From contig CANUEZ040000198.1 in NCBI GenBank assembly GCA_948099385.1, positions 4,106,501 to 4,170,500 of the forward strand: a stretch of 64,000 nucleotides of DNA, written 5' to 3'. The notes under the pieces were generated by a model. The model saw only the letters and a program-made list of their open reading frames with translations. It was not told the DNA's origin and did no database searches. The stretch is from Fasciola hepatica (lineage: Eukaryota > Platyhelminthes > Trematoda > Plagiorchiida > Fasciolidae). Shown one piece after another: positions 1 through 12,464 of the stretch (positions within the stretch are counted from its first letter, which is position 1; every line of letters begins with the position of its first letter). The translations under genes were made by a program, and so were the position numbers.

Positions 1-428
1 TCGCCATATATCTGGTATTGTTGAATATTACTTGTGTTATAATGGACAAGACGTGCATGGGTAATAGGTTGTTTATGCCAAGATGGCTTGTTCGGACATG
101 GACAAAACAAACCAAACGTTACAAACATGCTTGTTTGCAAAGTGGCTGCCCCCGTTCACTTGAAGACAGTGACCATCCGACGGAGAAGCTGTCGTGTGGT
201 TCGCCTGTTGTTGCTCACCTTATCGCGTTCAGTCTCTTCGGCATAGCGGCAATGGTAATCCACGACTGACGACAGTTCCCTTTTCAGAAATCAACTACTT
301 ACCAAGTAGTATATACGCTCACCACACTTGGAAAGATATGCTTCTGTTTTTGATGAGAAATCGGAATCGCTTCAGGTAGTGAGGGCATTGAACGTATGCG
401 AATCCATAGAACCTGTGGCACTACCGAT

Positions 429-457
429 AAAGTCTATTCCATAGGCAGTTACAGATA
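429..457. other. A/B haplotype-diagnostic block (reference copy is A)
   Basis: Six positions differ together between two unit types: 429 (A-type a, B-type g), 435 (t/c), 445 (g/a), 446 (c/a), 452 (c/g) and 457 (a/g). Every one of the 97 units carries either all A or all B states; I found no mixed block. On the minus strand the two states read ICNCLWNRLYR (A) or ISNFLWNGLHR (B), a convenient visual tag, although the frame is not a gene. Confidence 0.9.
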
Positions 458-604
458 GATTTGATCACGAGCTGAACATTCTCACATGAGAAGACGTCCT
501 GGTTAGAACTGATCAACCGACAGATTGGGTCAGTCAAATCGTCATAGTGACAAAAGCGTGCAAAAACTACTTCACATTTGCATTGATCCGAAACCACTAA
601 CAAC

Positions 605-611
605 AAAAAAA
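605..611 (+). repeat. Variable A-tract within each unit (7 A in the reference)
   Basis: An A-run sits between acaac and gaactcag in every unit. It has 7 A in 658-bp units, 8 in 659-bp units, 9 in 660-bp units and 10 in units such as those spanning 14438-14447 and around 15760. Some units carry altered versions (see the AAC and CAAGAAATC entries). The run controls whether antisense frames on either side join, which explains why apparent antisense open frames alternate between 61, 67, 98 and 117 codons. Confidence 0.95.
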
Positions 612-626
612 GAACTCAGCAGAGAG

Positions 627-985
627 GGTTTGACGTCGTTCTACGATGATCCATTCATTCGCCATATATCTGGTATTGTTGAATATTACTTGTGTTATAA
701 TGGACAAGACGTGCATGGGTAATAGGTTGTTTATGCCAAGATGGCTTGTTCGGACATGGACAAAACAAACCAAACGTTACAAACATGCTTGTTTGCAAAG
801 TGGCTGCCCCCGTTCACTTGAACACAGTGACCATCCGACGGAGAAGCTGTCGTGTGGTTCGCCTGTTGTTGCTCACCTTATCGCGTTCAGTCTCTTCGGC
901 ATAGCGGCAATGGTAATCCACGACTGACGACAGTTCCCTTTTCAGCAATCAACTACTTACCAAGTATTATATACGCTCACCACAC
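627..985. repeat. Unrecognised half of the unit (reference copy)
   Basis: This roughly 360-bp stretch spans the end of one RT fragment to the start of the next. I do not recognise it. It is AT-rich near its start (a gaatattac / ttataatgg stretch around 682-702), contains the near-palindrome caaacatgcttgtttg around 780-795, and ends with a pyrimidine-rich ttcccttttcag followed by gtatatac about 30 bp later. Open frames of 62-93 codons exist on the plus strand, some starting at ATG (646) and others only at GTG (852). Their translations resemble no family I know. It could be diverged retrotransposon sequence upstream of RT, or unrelated host DNA captured when the unit formed. Confidence 0.6.
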
Positions 986-3900
986 TTGGAAAGATATGCT
1001 CCTGTTTTTGATGAGAAATCGGAAATGCTTCAAGGAGTGAGGGCATTGAACGTATGCGAATCCATAGAACCTGTGGCACTACCGATGAAGTCCATTCCAT
1101 AGAAAGTTAGAGATGGATTTGATCACGAGCTGAACATTCTCACATGAGAAGACGTCCTGGTTAGAACTGATCAACCGACAGATTGGGTCAGTCAAATCGT
1201 CATAGTGACAAAAGCGTGCAAAAACTACTTCACATTTGCATTGATCCGAAACCACTAACAACAAAAAAAGAACTCAGCAGAGAGGGTTTGACGTCGTTCT
1301 ACGATGATCCATTCATTCGCCATATATCTGGTATTGTTGAATATTACTTGTGTTATAATGGACAAGACGTGCATGGGTAATAGGTTGTTTATGCCAAGAT
1401 AGCTTGTTCGGACATGGACAAAACAAACGAAACGTTACAAACATGCTTGTTTGCAAAGTGGCTGCCCCCGTTCACTTGAACACAGTGACCATCCGACGGA
1501 GAAGCTGTCGTGTGGTTCGCCTGTTGTTGCTCACCTTATCGCGCTCAGTCTCTTCGGCATAGCGGCAATGGTAATCCACGACTGACGACAGTTCCCTTTT
1601 CAGCAATCAACTACTTACCAAGTAGTATATACGCTCACCACACTTGGAAAGATATGCTCCTGTTTTTGATGAGAAATCGGAAATGCTTCAAGGAGTGAGG
1701 GCATTGAACGTATGCGAATCCATAGAACCTGTGGCACTACCGATAAAGTCTATTCCATAGGCAGTTACAGATAGATTTGATCACGAGCTGAACATTCTCA
1801 CATGAGAAGACGTCCTGGTTAGAACTGATCAACCGACAGATTGGGTCAGTCAAATCGTCATAGTGACAAAAGCGTGCAAAAACTACTTCACATTTGCATT
1901 GATCCGAAACCACTAACAACAAAAAAAAGAACTCAGCAGAGAGGGTTTGACGTCGTTCTACGATGATCCATTCATTCGCCATATATCTGGTATTGTTGAA
2001 TATTACTTGTGTTATAATGGACAAGACGTGCATGGGTAGTAGGTTGTTTCTGCCAAGATAGCTTGTTCGGACATGGACAAAACAAACGAAACGTTACAAA
2101 CATGCTTGTTTGCAAAGTGGCTGTCCCCGTTCACTTGAAGACAGTGACCATCCGACGGAGAAGCTGTCGTGTGGTTCGCCTGTTGTTGCTCACCTTATCG
2201 CGTTCAGTCTCTTGGGCATAGCGGCAATGGTAATCCACGACTGACGACAGTTCCCTTTTCAGCAATCAACTACTTACCAAGTAGTATATACGCTCACCAC
2301 ACTTGGAAAGATATGCTCCTGTTTTTGATGAGAAATCGGAAATGCTTCAAGGAGTGAGGGCATTGAACGTATGCGAATCCATAGAACCTGTGGCACTACC
2401 GATAAAGTCTATTCCATAGGCAGTTACAGATAGATTTGATCACGAGCTGAACATTCTCACATGAGAAGACGTCCTGGTTAGAACTGATCAACCGACAGAT
2501 TGGGTCAGTCAAATCGTCATAGTGACAAAAGCGTGCAAAAACTACTTCACATTTGCATTGATCCGAAACCACTAACAACAAAAAAAAGAACTCAGCAGAG
2601 AGGGTTTGACGTCGTTCTACGATGATCCATTCATTCGCCATATATCTGGTATTGTTGAATATTACTTGTGTTATAATGGACAAGACGTGCATGGGTAATA
2701 GGTTGTTTATGCCAAGATAGCTTGTTCGGACATGGACAAAACAAACGAAACGTTACAAACATGCTTGTTTGCAAAGTGGCTGCCCCCGTTCACTTGAACA
2801 CAGTGACCATCCGACGGAGAAGCTGTCGTGTGGTTCGCCTGTTGTTGCTCACCTTATCGCGTTCAGTCCCTTCGGCATAGCGGCAATGGTAATCCACGAC
2901 TGACGACAGTTCCCTTTTCAGCAATCAACTACTTACCAAGTAGTATATACGCTCACCACACTTGGAAAGATATGCTTCTGTTTTTGATGAGAAATCGGAA
3001 ATGCTTCAGGGAGTGAGGGCATTGAACGTATGCGAATCCATAGAACCTGTGGCACTACCGATAAAGTCTATTCCATAGGCAGTTACAGATAGATTTGATC
3101 ACGAGCTGAACATTCTCACATGAGAAGACGTCCTGGTTAGAACTGATCAACCGACAGATTGGGTCAGTCAAATCGTCATAGTGACAAAAGCGTGCAAAAA
3201 CTACTTCACATTTGCATTGATCCGAAACCACTAACAACAAAAAAAGAACTCAGCAGAGAGGGTTTGACGTCGTTCTACGATGATCCATTCATTCGCCATA
3301 TATCTGGTATTGTTGAATATTACTTGTGTTATAATGGACAAGACGTGCATGGGTAATAGGTTGTTTATGCCAAGATAGCTTGTTCGGACATGGACAAAAC
3401 AAACCAAACGTTACAAACATGCTTGTTTGCAAAGTGGCTGCCCCCGTTCACTTGAACACAGTGACCATCCGACGGAGAAGCTGTCGTGTGGTTCGCCTGT
3501 TGTTGCTCACCTTATCGCGTTCAGTCTCTTGGGCATAGCGGCAATGGTAATCCACGACTGACGACAGTTCCCTTTTCAGCAATCAACTACTTTCCAAGTA
3601 GTATATACGCTCACCACACTTGGAAAGATATGCTTCTGTTTTTGATGAGAAATCGGAAATGCTTCAAGGAGTGAGGGCATTGAACGTATGCGAATCCATA
3701 GAACCTGTGGCACTACCGATAAAGTCTATTCCATAGGCAGTTACAGATAGATTTGATCACGAGCTGAACATTCTCACATGAGAAGACGTCCTGGTTAGAA
3801 CTGATCAACCGACAGATTGGGTCAGTCAAATCGTCATAGTGACAAAAGCGTGCAAAAACTACTTCACATTTGCATTGATCCGAAACCACTAACAACAAAA

Positions 3901-4252
3901 AAAGAACTCAGCAGAGAGGGTTTGACGTCGTTCTACGATGATCCATTCATTCGCCATATATCTGGTATTGTTGAATATTACTTGTGTTATAATGGACAAG
4001 ACGTGCATGGGTAATAGGTTGTTTATGCCAAGATGGCTTGTTCGGACATGGACAAAACAAACCAAACGTTACAAACATGCTTGTTTGCAAAGTGGCTGCC
4101 CCCGTTCACTTGAACACAGTGACCATCCGACGGAGAAGCTGTCGTGTGGTTCGCCTGTTGTTGCTCACCTTATCGCGTTCAGTCTCTTCGGCATAGCGGC
4201 AATGGTAATCCACGACTGACGACAGTTCCCTTTTCAGCAATCAACTACTTAC

Positions 4253-6069
4253 CATGTAATATATACGCTCACCACACTTGGAAAGATATGCTTCTGTTTT
4301 TGATGAGAAATCGGAAATGCTTCAAGGAGTGAGGGCATTGAACGTATGCGAATCCATAGAACCTGTGGCACTACCGATGAAGTCCATTCCATAGAAAGTT
4401 AGAGATGGATTTGATCACGAGCTGAACATTCTCACATGAGAAGACGTCCTGGTTAGAACTGATCAACCGACAGATTGGGTCAGTCAAATCGTCATAGTGA
4501 CAAAAGCGTGCAAAAACTACTTCACATTTGCATTGATCCGAAACCACTAACAACAAAAAAAAAGAACTCAGCAGAGAGGGTTTGACGTCGTTCTACGATG
4601 ATCCATTCATTCGCCATATATCTGGTAATGTTGAATATTACTTGTGTTATAATGGACAAGACGTGCATGGGTAATAGGTTGTTTATGCCAAGATAGCTTG
4701 TTCGGACATGGACAAAACAAACCAAACGTTACAAACATGCTTGTTTGCAAAGTGGCTGCCCCCGTTCACTTGAACACAGTGACCATCCGACGGAGAAGCT
4801 GTCGTGTGGTTCGCCTGTTGTTGCTCACCTTATCGCGTTCAGTCTCTTCGGCATAGCGGCAATGGTAATCCACGACTGACGACAGTTCCCTTTTCAGCAA
4901 TCAACTACTTACCAAGTAGTATATACGCTCACCACACTTGGAAAGATATGCTTCTGTTTTTGATGAGAAATCGGAAATGCTTCAAGGAGTGAGGGCATTG
5001 AACGTATGCGAATCCATAGAACCTGTGGCACTACCGATAAAGTCTATTCCATAGGCAGTTACAGATAGATTTGATCACGAGCTGAACATTCTCACATGAG
5101 AAGACGTCCTGGTTAGAACTGATCAACCGACAGATTGGGTCAGTCAAATCGTCATAGTGACAAAAGCGTGCAAAAACTACTTCACATTTGCATTGATCCG
5201 AAACCACTAACAACAAAAAAAAGAACTCAGCAGAGAGGGTTTGACGTCGTTCTACGATGATCCATTCATTCGCCATATATCTGGTATTGTTGAATATTAC
5301 TTGTGTTATAATGGACAAGACGTGCATGGGTAATAGGTTGTTTATGCCAAGATAGCTTGTTCGGACATGGACAAAACAAACGAAACGTTACAAACATGCT
5401 TGTTTGCAAAGTGGCTGCCCCCGTTCACTTGAACACAGTGACCATCCGACGGAGAAGCTGTCGTGTGGTTCGCCTGTTGTTGCTCACCTTATCGCGTTCA
5501 GTCTCTTGGGCATAGCGGCAATGGTAATCCACGACTGACGACAGTTCCCTTTTCAGCAATCAACTACTTACCATGTAATATATACGCTCACCACACTTGG
5601 AAAGATATGCTTCTGTTTTTGATGAGAAATCGGAAATGCTTCAAGGAGTGAGGGCATTGAACGTATGCGAATCCATAGAACCTGTGGCACTACCGATGAA
5701 GTCCATTCCATAGAAAGTTAGAGATGGATTTGATCACGAGCTGAACATTCTCACATGAGAAGACGTCCTGGTTAGAACTGATCAACCGACAGATTGGGTC
5801 AGTCAAATCGTCATAGTGACAAAAGCGTGCAAAAACTACTTCACATTTGCATTGATCCGAAACCACTAACAACAAAAAAAAAGAACTCAGCAGAGAGGGT
5901 TTGACGTCGTTCTACGATGATCCATTCATTCGCCATATATCTGGTAATGTTGAATATTACTTGTGTTATAATGGACAAGACGTGCATGGGTAATAGGTTG
6001 TTTATGCCAAGATAGCTTGTTCGGACATGGACAAAACAAACCAAACGTTACAAACATGCTTGTTTGCAA
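4253..6069 (+). repeat. Two-unit (1319-bp) partial duplication
   Basis: The segments at about 4253-4750 and 5572-6069 share rare markers: ccatgtaatatata instead of ccaagtagtatata, B-type block, 9-A tract, and tctggtaatgttg instead of tctggtattgttg. Markers on either side disagree (gatggc versus gatagc upstream; ctgccccc/gaacac versus ctgtcccc/gaagac downstream). The shared patch is therefore about 500 bp and not a clean two-unit duplication. Confidence 0.7.
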
Positions 6070-7844
6070 AGTGGCTGTCCCCGTTCACTTGAAGACAGTG
6101 ACCATCCGACGGAGAAGCTGTCGTGTGGTTCGCCTGTTGTTGCTCACCTTATCGCGCTCAGTCTCTTGGGCATAGCGGCAATGGTAATCCACGACTGACG
6201 ACAGTTCCCTTTTCAGCAATCAACTACTTACCAAGTAGTATATACGCTCACCACACTTGGAAAGATATGCTTCTGTTTTTGATGAGAAATCGGAAATGCT
6301 TCAAGGAGTGAGGGCATTGAACGTATGCGAATCCATAGAACCTGTGGCACTACCGATAAAGTCTATTCCATAGGCAGTTACAGATAGATTTGATCACGAG
6401 CTGAACATTCTCACATGAGAAGACGTCCTGGTTAGAACTGATCAACCGACAGATTGGGTCAGTCAAATCGTCATAGTGACAAAAGCGTGCAAAAACTACT
6501 TCACATTTGCATTGATCCGAAACCACTAACAACAAAAAAAAGAACTCAGCAGAGAGGGTTTGACGTCGTTCTACGATGATCCATTCATTCGCCATATATC
6601 TGGTATTGTTGAATATTACTTGTGTTATAATGGACAAGACGTGCATGGGTAATAGGTTGTTTATGCCAAGATAGCTTGTTCGGACATGGACAAAACAAAC
6701 GAAACGTTACAAACATGCGTGTTTGCAAAGTGGCTGCCCCCGTTCACTTGAACACAGTGACCATCCGACGGAGAAGCTGTCGTGTGGTTCGCCTGTTGTT
6801 GCTCACCTTATCGCGTTCAGTCTCTTGGGCATAGCGGCAATGGTAATCCACGACTGACGACAGTTCCCTTTTCAGCAATCAACTACTTACCAAGTAGTAT
6901 ATACGCTCACCACACTTGGAAAGATATGCTTCTGTTTTTGATGAGAAATCGGAAATGCTTCAGGGAGTGAGGGCATTGAACGTATGCGAATCCATAGAAC
7001 CTGTGGCACTACCGATAAAGTCTATTCCATAGGCAGTTACAGATAGATTTGATCACGAGCTGAACATTCTCACATGAGAAGACGTCCTGGTTAGAACTGA
7101 TCAACCGACAGATTGGGTCAGTCAAATCGTCATAGTGACAAAAGCGTGCAAAAACTACTTCACATTTGCATTGATCCGAAACCACTAACAACAAAAAAAG
7201 AACTCAGCAGAGAGGGTTTGACGTCGTTCTACGATGATCCATTCATTCGCCATATATCTGGTATTGTTGAATATTACTTGTGTTATAATGGACAAGACGT
7301 GCATGGGTAATAGGTTGTTTATGCCAAGATAGCTTGTTCGGACATGGACAAAACAAACCAAACGTTACAAACATGCTTGTTTGCAAAGTGGCTGCCCCCG
7401 TTCACTTGAACACAGTGACCATCCGACGGAGAAGCTGTCGTGTGGTTCGCCTGTTGTTGCTCACCTTATCGCGTTCAGTCTCTTCGGCATAGCGGCAATG
7501 GTAATCCACGACTGACGACAGTTCCCTTTTCAGCAATCAACTACTTTCCAAGTAGTATATACGCTCACCACACTTGGAAAGATATGCTCCTGTTTTTGAT
7601 GAGAAATCGGAAATGCTTCAAGGAGTGAGGGCATTGAACGTATGCGAATCCATAGAACCTGTGGCACTACCGATAAAGTCTATTCCATAGGCAGTTACAG
7701 ATAGATTTGATCACGAGCTGAACATTCTCACATGAGAAGACGTCCTGGTTAGAACTGATCAACCGACAGATTGGGTCAGTCAAATCGTCATAGTGACAAA
7801 AGCGTGCAAAAACTACTTCACATTTGCATTGATCCGAAACCACT

Positions 7845-7859
7845 AACAACAACAAAAAA
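7845..7859 (+). repeat. AAC-expanded A-tract in the left domain
   Basis: Here AACAACAAC is followed by six A, where most units have a single AAC then 7-10 A. The unit is A-type. The only other places I see this form are 34201-34215, 34861-34875 and 36180-36194. Confidence 0.92.
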
Positions 7860-8512
7860 GAACTCAGCAGAGAGGGTTTGACGTCGTTCTACGATGATCC
7901 ATTCATTCGCCATATATCTGGTATTGTTGAATATTACTTGTGTTATAATGGACAAGACGTGCATGGGTAATAGGTTGTTTATGCCAAGATGGCTTGTTCG
8001 GACATGGACAAAACAAACCAAACGTTACAAACATGCTTGTTTGCAAAGTGGCTGCCCCCGTTCACTTGAACACAGTGACCATCCGACGGAGAAGCTGTCG
8101 TGTGGTTCGCCTGTTGTTGCTCACCTTATCGCGTTCAGTCTCTTCGGCATAGCGGCAATGGTAATCCACGACTGACGACAGTTCCCTTTTCAGCAATCAA
8201 CTACTTACCAAGTAGTATATACGCTCACCACACTTGGAAAGATATGCTTCTGTTTTTGATGAGAAATCGGAATCGCTTCAAGGAGTGAGGGCATTGAACG
8301 TATGCGAATCCATAGAACCTGTGGCACTACCGATAAAGTCTATTCCATAGGCAGTTACAGATAGATTTGATCACGAGCTGAACATTCTCACATGAGAAGA
8401 CGTCCTGGTTAGAACTGATCAACCGACAGATTGGGTCAGTCAAATCGTCATAGTGACAAAAGCGTGCAAAAACTACTTCACATTTGCATTGATCCGAAAC
8501 CACTAACAACAA

Positions 8513-10488
8513 AAAAAGAACTCAGCAGAGAGGGTTTGACGTCGTTCTACGATGATCCATTCATTCGCCATATATCTGGTATTGTTGAATATTACTTGTG
8601 TTATAATGGACAAGACGTGCATGGGTAATAGGTTGTTTATGCCAAGATGGCTTGTTCGGACATGGACAAAACAAACCAAACGTTACAAACATGCTTGTTT
8701 GCAAAGTGGCTGCCCCCGTTCACTTGAACACAGTGACCATCCGACGGAGAAGCTGTCGTGTGGTTCGCCTGTTGTTGCTCACCTTATCGCGTTCAGTCTC
8801 TTCGGCATAGCGGCAATGGTAATCCACGACTGACGACAGTTCCCTTTTCAGCAATCAACTACTTACCAAGTAGTATATACGCTCACCACACTTGGAAAGA
8901 TATGCTCCTGTTTTTGATGAGAAATCGGAATTGCTTCAAGGAGTGAGGGCATTGAACGTATGCGAATCCAAAGAACCTGTGGCACTACCGATAAAGTCTA
9001 TTCCATAGGCAGTTACAGATAGATTTGATCACGAGCTGAACATTCTCACATGAGAAGACGTCCTGGTTAGAACTAATCAACCGACAGATTGGGTCAGTCA
9101 AATCGTCATAGTGACAAAAGCGTGCAAAAACTACTTCACATTTGCATTGATCCGAAACCACTAACAACAAAAAAAGAACTCAGCAGAGAGGGTTTGACGT
9201 CGTTCTACGATGATCCATTCATTCGCCATATATCTGGTATTGTTGAATATTACTTGTGTTATAATGGACAAGACGTGCATGGGTAATAGGTTGTTTATGC
9301 CAAGATGGCTTGTTCGGACATGGACAAAACAAACGAAACGTTACAAACATGCTTGTTTGCAAAGTGGCTGTCCCCGTTCACTTGAACACAGTGACCATCC
9401 GACGGAGAAGCTGTCGTGTGGTTCGCCTGTTGTTGCTCACCTTATCGCGTTCAGTCTCTTCGGCATAGCGGCAATGGTAATCCACGACTGACGACAGTTC
9501 CCTTTTCAGCAATCAACTACTTTCCAAGTAGTATATACGCTCACCACACTTGGAAAGATATGCTTCTGTTTTTGATGAGAAATCTGAAGTGCTTCAGGGA
9601 GTGAGGGCATTGAACGTATGCGAATCCAAAGAACCTGTGGCACTACCGATAAAGTCTATTCCATAGGCAGTTACAGATAGATTTGATCACGAGCTGAACA
9701 TTCTCACATGAGAAGACGTCCTGGTTAGAACTAATCAACCGACAGATTGGGTCAGTCAAATCGTCATAGTGACAAAAGCGTGCAAAAACTACTTCACATT
9801 TGCATTGATCCGAAACCACTAACAACAAAAAAAGAACTCAGCAGAGAGGGTTTGACGTCGTTCTACGATGATCCATTCATTCGCCATATATCTGGTATTG
9901 TTGAATATTACTTGTGTTATAATGGACAAGACGTGCATGGGTAATAGGTTGTTTATGCCAAGATGGCTTGTTCGGACATGGACAAAACAAACGAAACGTT
10001 ACAAACATGCTTGTTTGCAAAGTGGCTGCCCCCGTTCACTTGAAGACAGTGACCATCCGACGGAGAAGCTGTCGTGTGGTTCGCCTGTTGTTGCTCACCT
10101 TATCGCGTTCAGTCTCTTCGGCATAGCGGCAATGGTAATCCACGACTGACGACAGTTCCCTTTTCAGCAATCAACTACTTACCAAGTATTGTATACGCTC
10201 ACCACACTTGGAAAGATATGCTCCTGTTTTTGATGAGAAATCGGAAATGCTTCAAGGAGTGAGGGCATTGAACGTATGCGAATCCATAGAACCTGTGGCA
10301 CTACCGATGAAGTCCATTCCATAGAAAGTTAGAGATGGATTTGATCACGAGCTGAACATTCTCACATGAGAAGACGTCCTGGTTAGAACTGATCAACCGA
10401 CAGATTGGGTCAGTCAAATCGTCATAGTGACAAAAGCGTACAAAAACTACTTCACATTTGCATTGATCCGAAACCACTAACAACAAAA
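8513..10488 (+). repeat. Three-unit segment, first copy of 1976-bp tandem duplication
   Basis: This segment has a distinctive unit order: one with ggaattgcttcaagg (8926-8941), one with aaatctgaagtgcttcaggg (near 9582), and one with caagtattgtatacg plus gcgtacaaaa (near 10190 and 10437). It also carries tccaaagaacc at about 8968 and 9626 and aactaatcaacc at about 9071 and 9730. All of these recur 1976 bp downstream. Markers upstream of 8513 (A-type, ggaatcgcttc) do not match those 1976 bp later. Confidence 0.9.
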
Positions 10489-12464
10489 AAAAAGAACTCA
10501 GCAGAGAGGGTTTGACGTCGTTCTACGATGATCCATTCATTCGCCATATATCTGGTATTGTTGAATATTACTTGTGTTATAATGGACAAGACGTGCATGG
10601 GTAATAGGTTGTTTATGCCAAGATGGCTTGTTCGGACATGGACAAAACAAACCAAACGTTACAAACATGCTTGTTTGCAAAGTGGCTGCCCCCGTTCACT
10701 TGAACACAGTGACCATCCGACGGAGAAGCTGTCGTGTGGTTCGCCTGTTGTTGCTCACCTTATCGCGTTCAGTCTCTTCGGCATAGCGGCAATGGTAATC
10801 CACGACTGACGACAGTTCCCTTTTCAGCAATCAACTACTTACCAAGTAGTATATACGCTCACCACACTTGGAAAGATATGCTCCTGTTTTTGATGAGAAA
10901 TCGGAATTGCTTCAAGGAGTGAGGGCATTGAACGTATGCGAATCCAAAGAACCTGTGGCACTACCGATAAAGTCTATTCCATAGGCAGTTACAGATAGAT
11001 TTGATCACGAGCTGAACATTCTCACATGAGAAGACGTCCTGGTTAGAACTAATCAACCGACAGATTGGGTCAGTCAAATCGTCATAGTGACAAAAGCGTG
11101 CAAAAACTACTTCACATTTGCATTGATCCGAAACCACTAACAACAAAAAAAGAACTCAGCAGAGAGGGTTTGACGTCGTTCTACGATGATCCATTCATTC
11201 GCCATATATCTGGTATTGTTGAATATTACTTGTGTTATAATGGACAAGACGTGCATGGGTAATAGGTTGTTTATGCCAAGATGGCTTGTTCGGACATGGA
11301 CAAAACAAACGAAACGTTACAAACATGCTTGTTTGCAAAGTGGCTGTCCCCGTTCACTTGAACACAGTGACCATCCGACGGAGAAGCTGTCGTGTGGTTC
11401 GCCTGTTGTTGCTCACCTTATCGCGTTCAGTCTCTTCGGCATAGCGGCAATGGTAATCCACGACTGACGACAGTTCCCTTTTCAGCAATCAACTACTTTC
11501 CAAGTAGTATATACGCTCACCACACTTGGAAAGATATGCTTCTGTTTTTGATGAGAAATCTGAAGTGCTTCAGGGAGTGAGGGCATTGAACGTATGCGAA
11601 TCCAAAGAACCTGTGGCACTACCGATAAAGTCTATTCCATAGGCAGTTACAGATAGATTTGATCACGAGCTGAACATTCTCACATGAGAAGACGTCCTGG
11701 TTAGAACTAATCAACCGACAGATTGGGTCAGTCAAATCGTCATAGTGACAAAAGCGTGCAAAAACTACTTCACATTTGCATTGATCCGAAACCACTAACA
11801 ACAAAAAAAGAACTCAGCAGAGAGGGTTTGACGTCGTTCTACGATGATCCATTCATTCGCCATATATCTGGTATTGTTGAATATTACTTGTGTTATAATG
11901 GACAAGACGTGCATGGGTAATAGGTTGTTTATGCCAAGATGGCTTGTTCGGACATGGACAAAACAAACGAAACGTTACAAACATGCTTGTTTGCAAAGTG
12001 GCTGCCCCCGTTCACTTGAAGACAGTGACCATCCGACGGAGAAGCTGTCGTGTGGTTCGCCTGTTGTTGCTCACCTTATCGCGTTCAGTCTCTTCGGCAT
12101 AGCGGCAATGGTAATCCACGACTGACGACAGTTCCCTTTTCAGCAATCAACTACTTACCAAGTATTGTATACGCTCACCACACTTGGAAAGATATGCTCC
12201 TGTTTTTGATGAGAAATCGGAAATGCTTCAAGGAGTGAGGGCATTGAACGTATGCGAATCCATAGAACCTGTGGCACTACCGATGAAGTCCATTCCATAG
12301 AAAGTTAGAGATGGATTTGATCACGAGCTGAACATTCTCACATGAGAAGACGTCCTGGTTAGAACTGATCAACCGACAGATTGGTTCAGTCAAATCGTCA
12401 TAGTGACAAAAGCGTACAAAAACTACTTCACATTTGCATTGATCCGAAACCACTAACAACAAAA
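10489..12464 (+). repeat. Three-unit segment, second copy of 1976-bp tandem duplication
   Basis: It repeats every marker of the preceding 1976 bp in the same order. The one difference I found is T at 12385 where the first copy has G at 10409. The match stops beyond 12464, where aaacgaaacg replaces aaaccaaacg and the next unit lacks the ggaattgc marker. This is a very recent tandem event involving three whole units. Confidence 0.9.

Larger units (their letters stand above)
328..626 (+). pseudogene. Ty3/gypsy-like reverse transcriptase fragment, decayed (reference copy)
   Basis: Read from 328, the frame gives ERYASVFDE, then EPVALP near 400 and DHELN near 464, then PTDWVSQIVIVTK at 517-555. 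A shift of frame follows, and KLLHICIDPKPL continues in another frame from about 564. In Ty3/gypsy polyproteins these elements occur in this order: the YxxVFD linker after the protease, the PV..P segment, the xELxxL helix, PTDWVSQ, and (K/R)xCIDPxxLN at the start of the RT domain. Breaks visible here are an in-frame TAG at 442, an in-frame TGA at 487 and the frameshift between 555 and 573. Recognisable similarity ends around SRE at 626. The catalytic YxDD core, RNase H and integrase are absent, so this is a fragment, not an element. Family assignment rests on motif recognition, not a search. Confidence 0.8.
194..851 (+). repeat. First complete satellite unit (reference monomer, 658 bp)
   Basis: This unit serves as the coordinate reference. 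In order it holds: the anchor and an unrecognised stretch (194-327); the retrotransposon-derived part (328-626) with the A/B diagnostic block at 429-457 and the A-tract at 605-611; then a second unrecognised stretch running to the next anchor at 852. It is an A-type unit. It differs from most others by cagaaatcaac instead of cagcaatcaac near 286 and by caggtagtgagg instead of caaggagtgagg near 373, where the frame usually read through this region ends early. Confidence 0.97.

Noticed and set aside
37..48. ttataatgg resembling a bacterial -10 promoter element, repeated in each unit
   Set aside because: No properly spaced -35 element or gene follows, and the context is eukaryotic satellite DNA.
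91..107. CENP-B-box-like sequence near gttcggacatggacaaa
   Set aside because: It keeps the TTCG start but lacks the required downstream A and CGGG positions of the 17-bp box.
310..318. gtatatac as a TATA box, with the ttcccttttcag just upstream as a 3' splice site
   Set aside because: Both are short and compositionally likely. There is no intact transcription unit to support either.
632..639. tgacgtcg as a CRE/AP-1 type site
   Set aside because: It matches seven of eight bases of a very short motif, without spacing or context evidence.
642..653. YDD in the shifted frame as the RT catalytic YxDD motif
   Set aside because: It lies only about 20 residues after ICIDPKPL, whereas the catalytic motif lies roughly 100 residues downstream in gypsy RT. 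It also follows the variable A-tract, so it is a coincidence.
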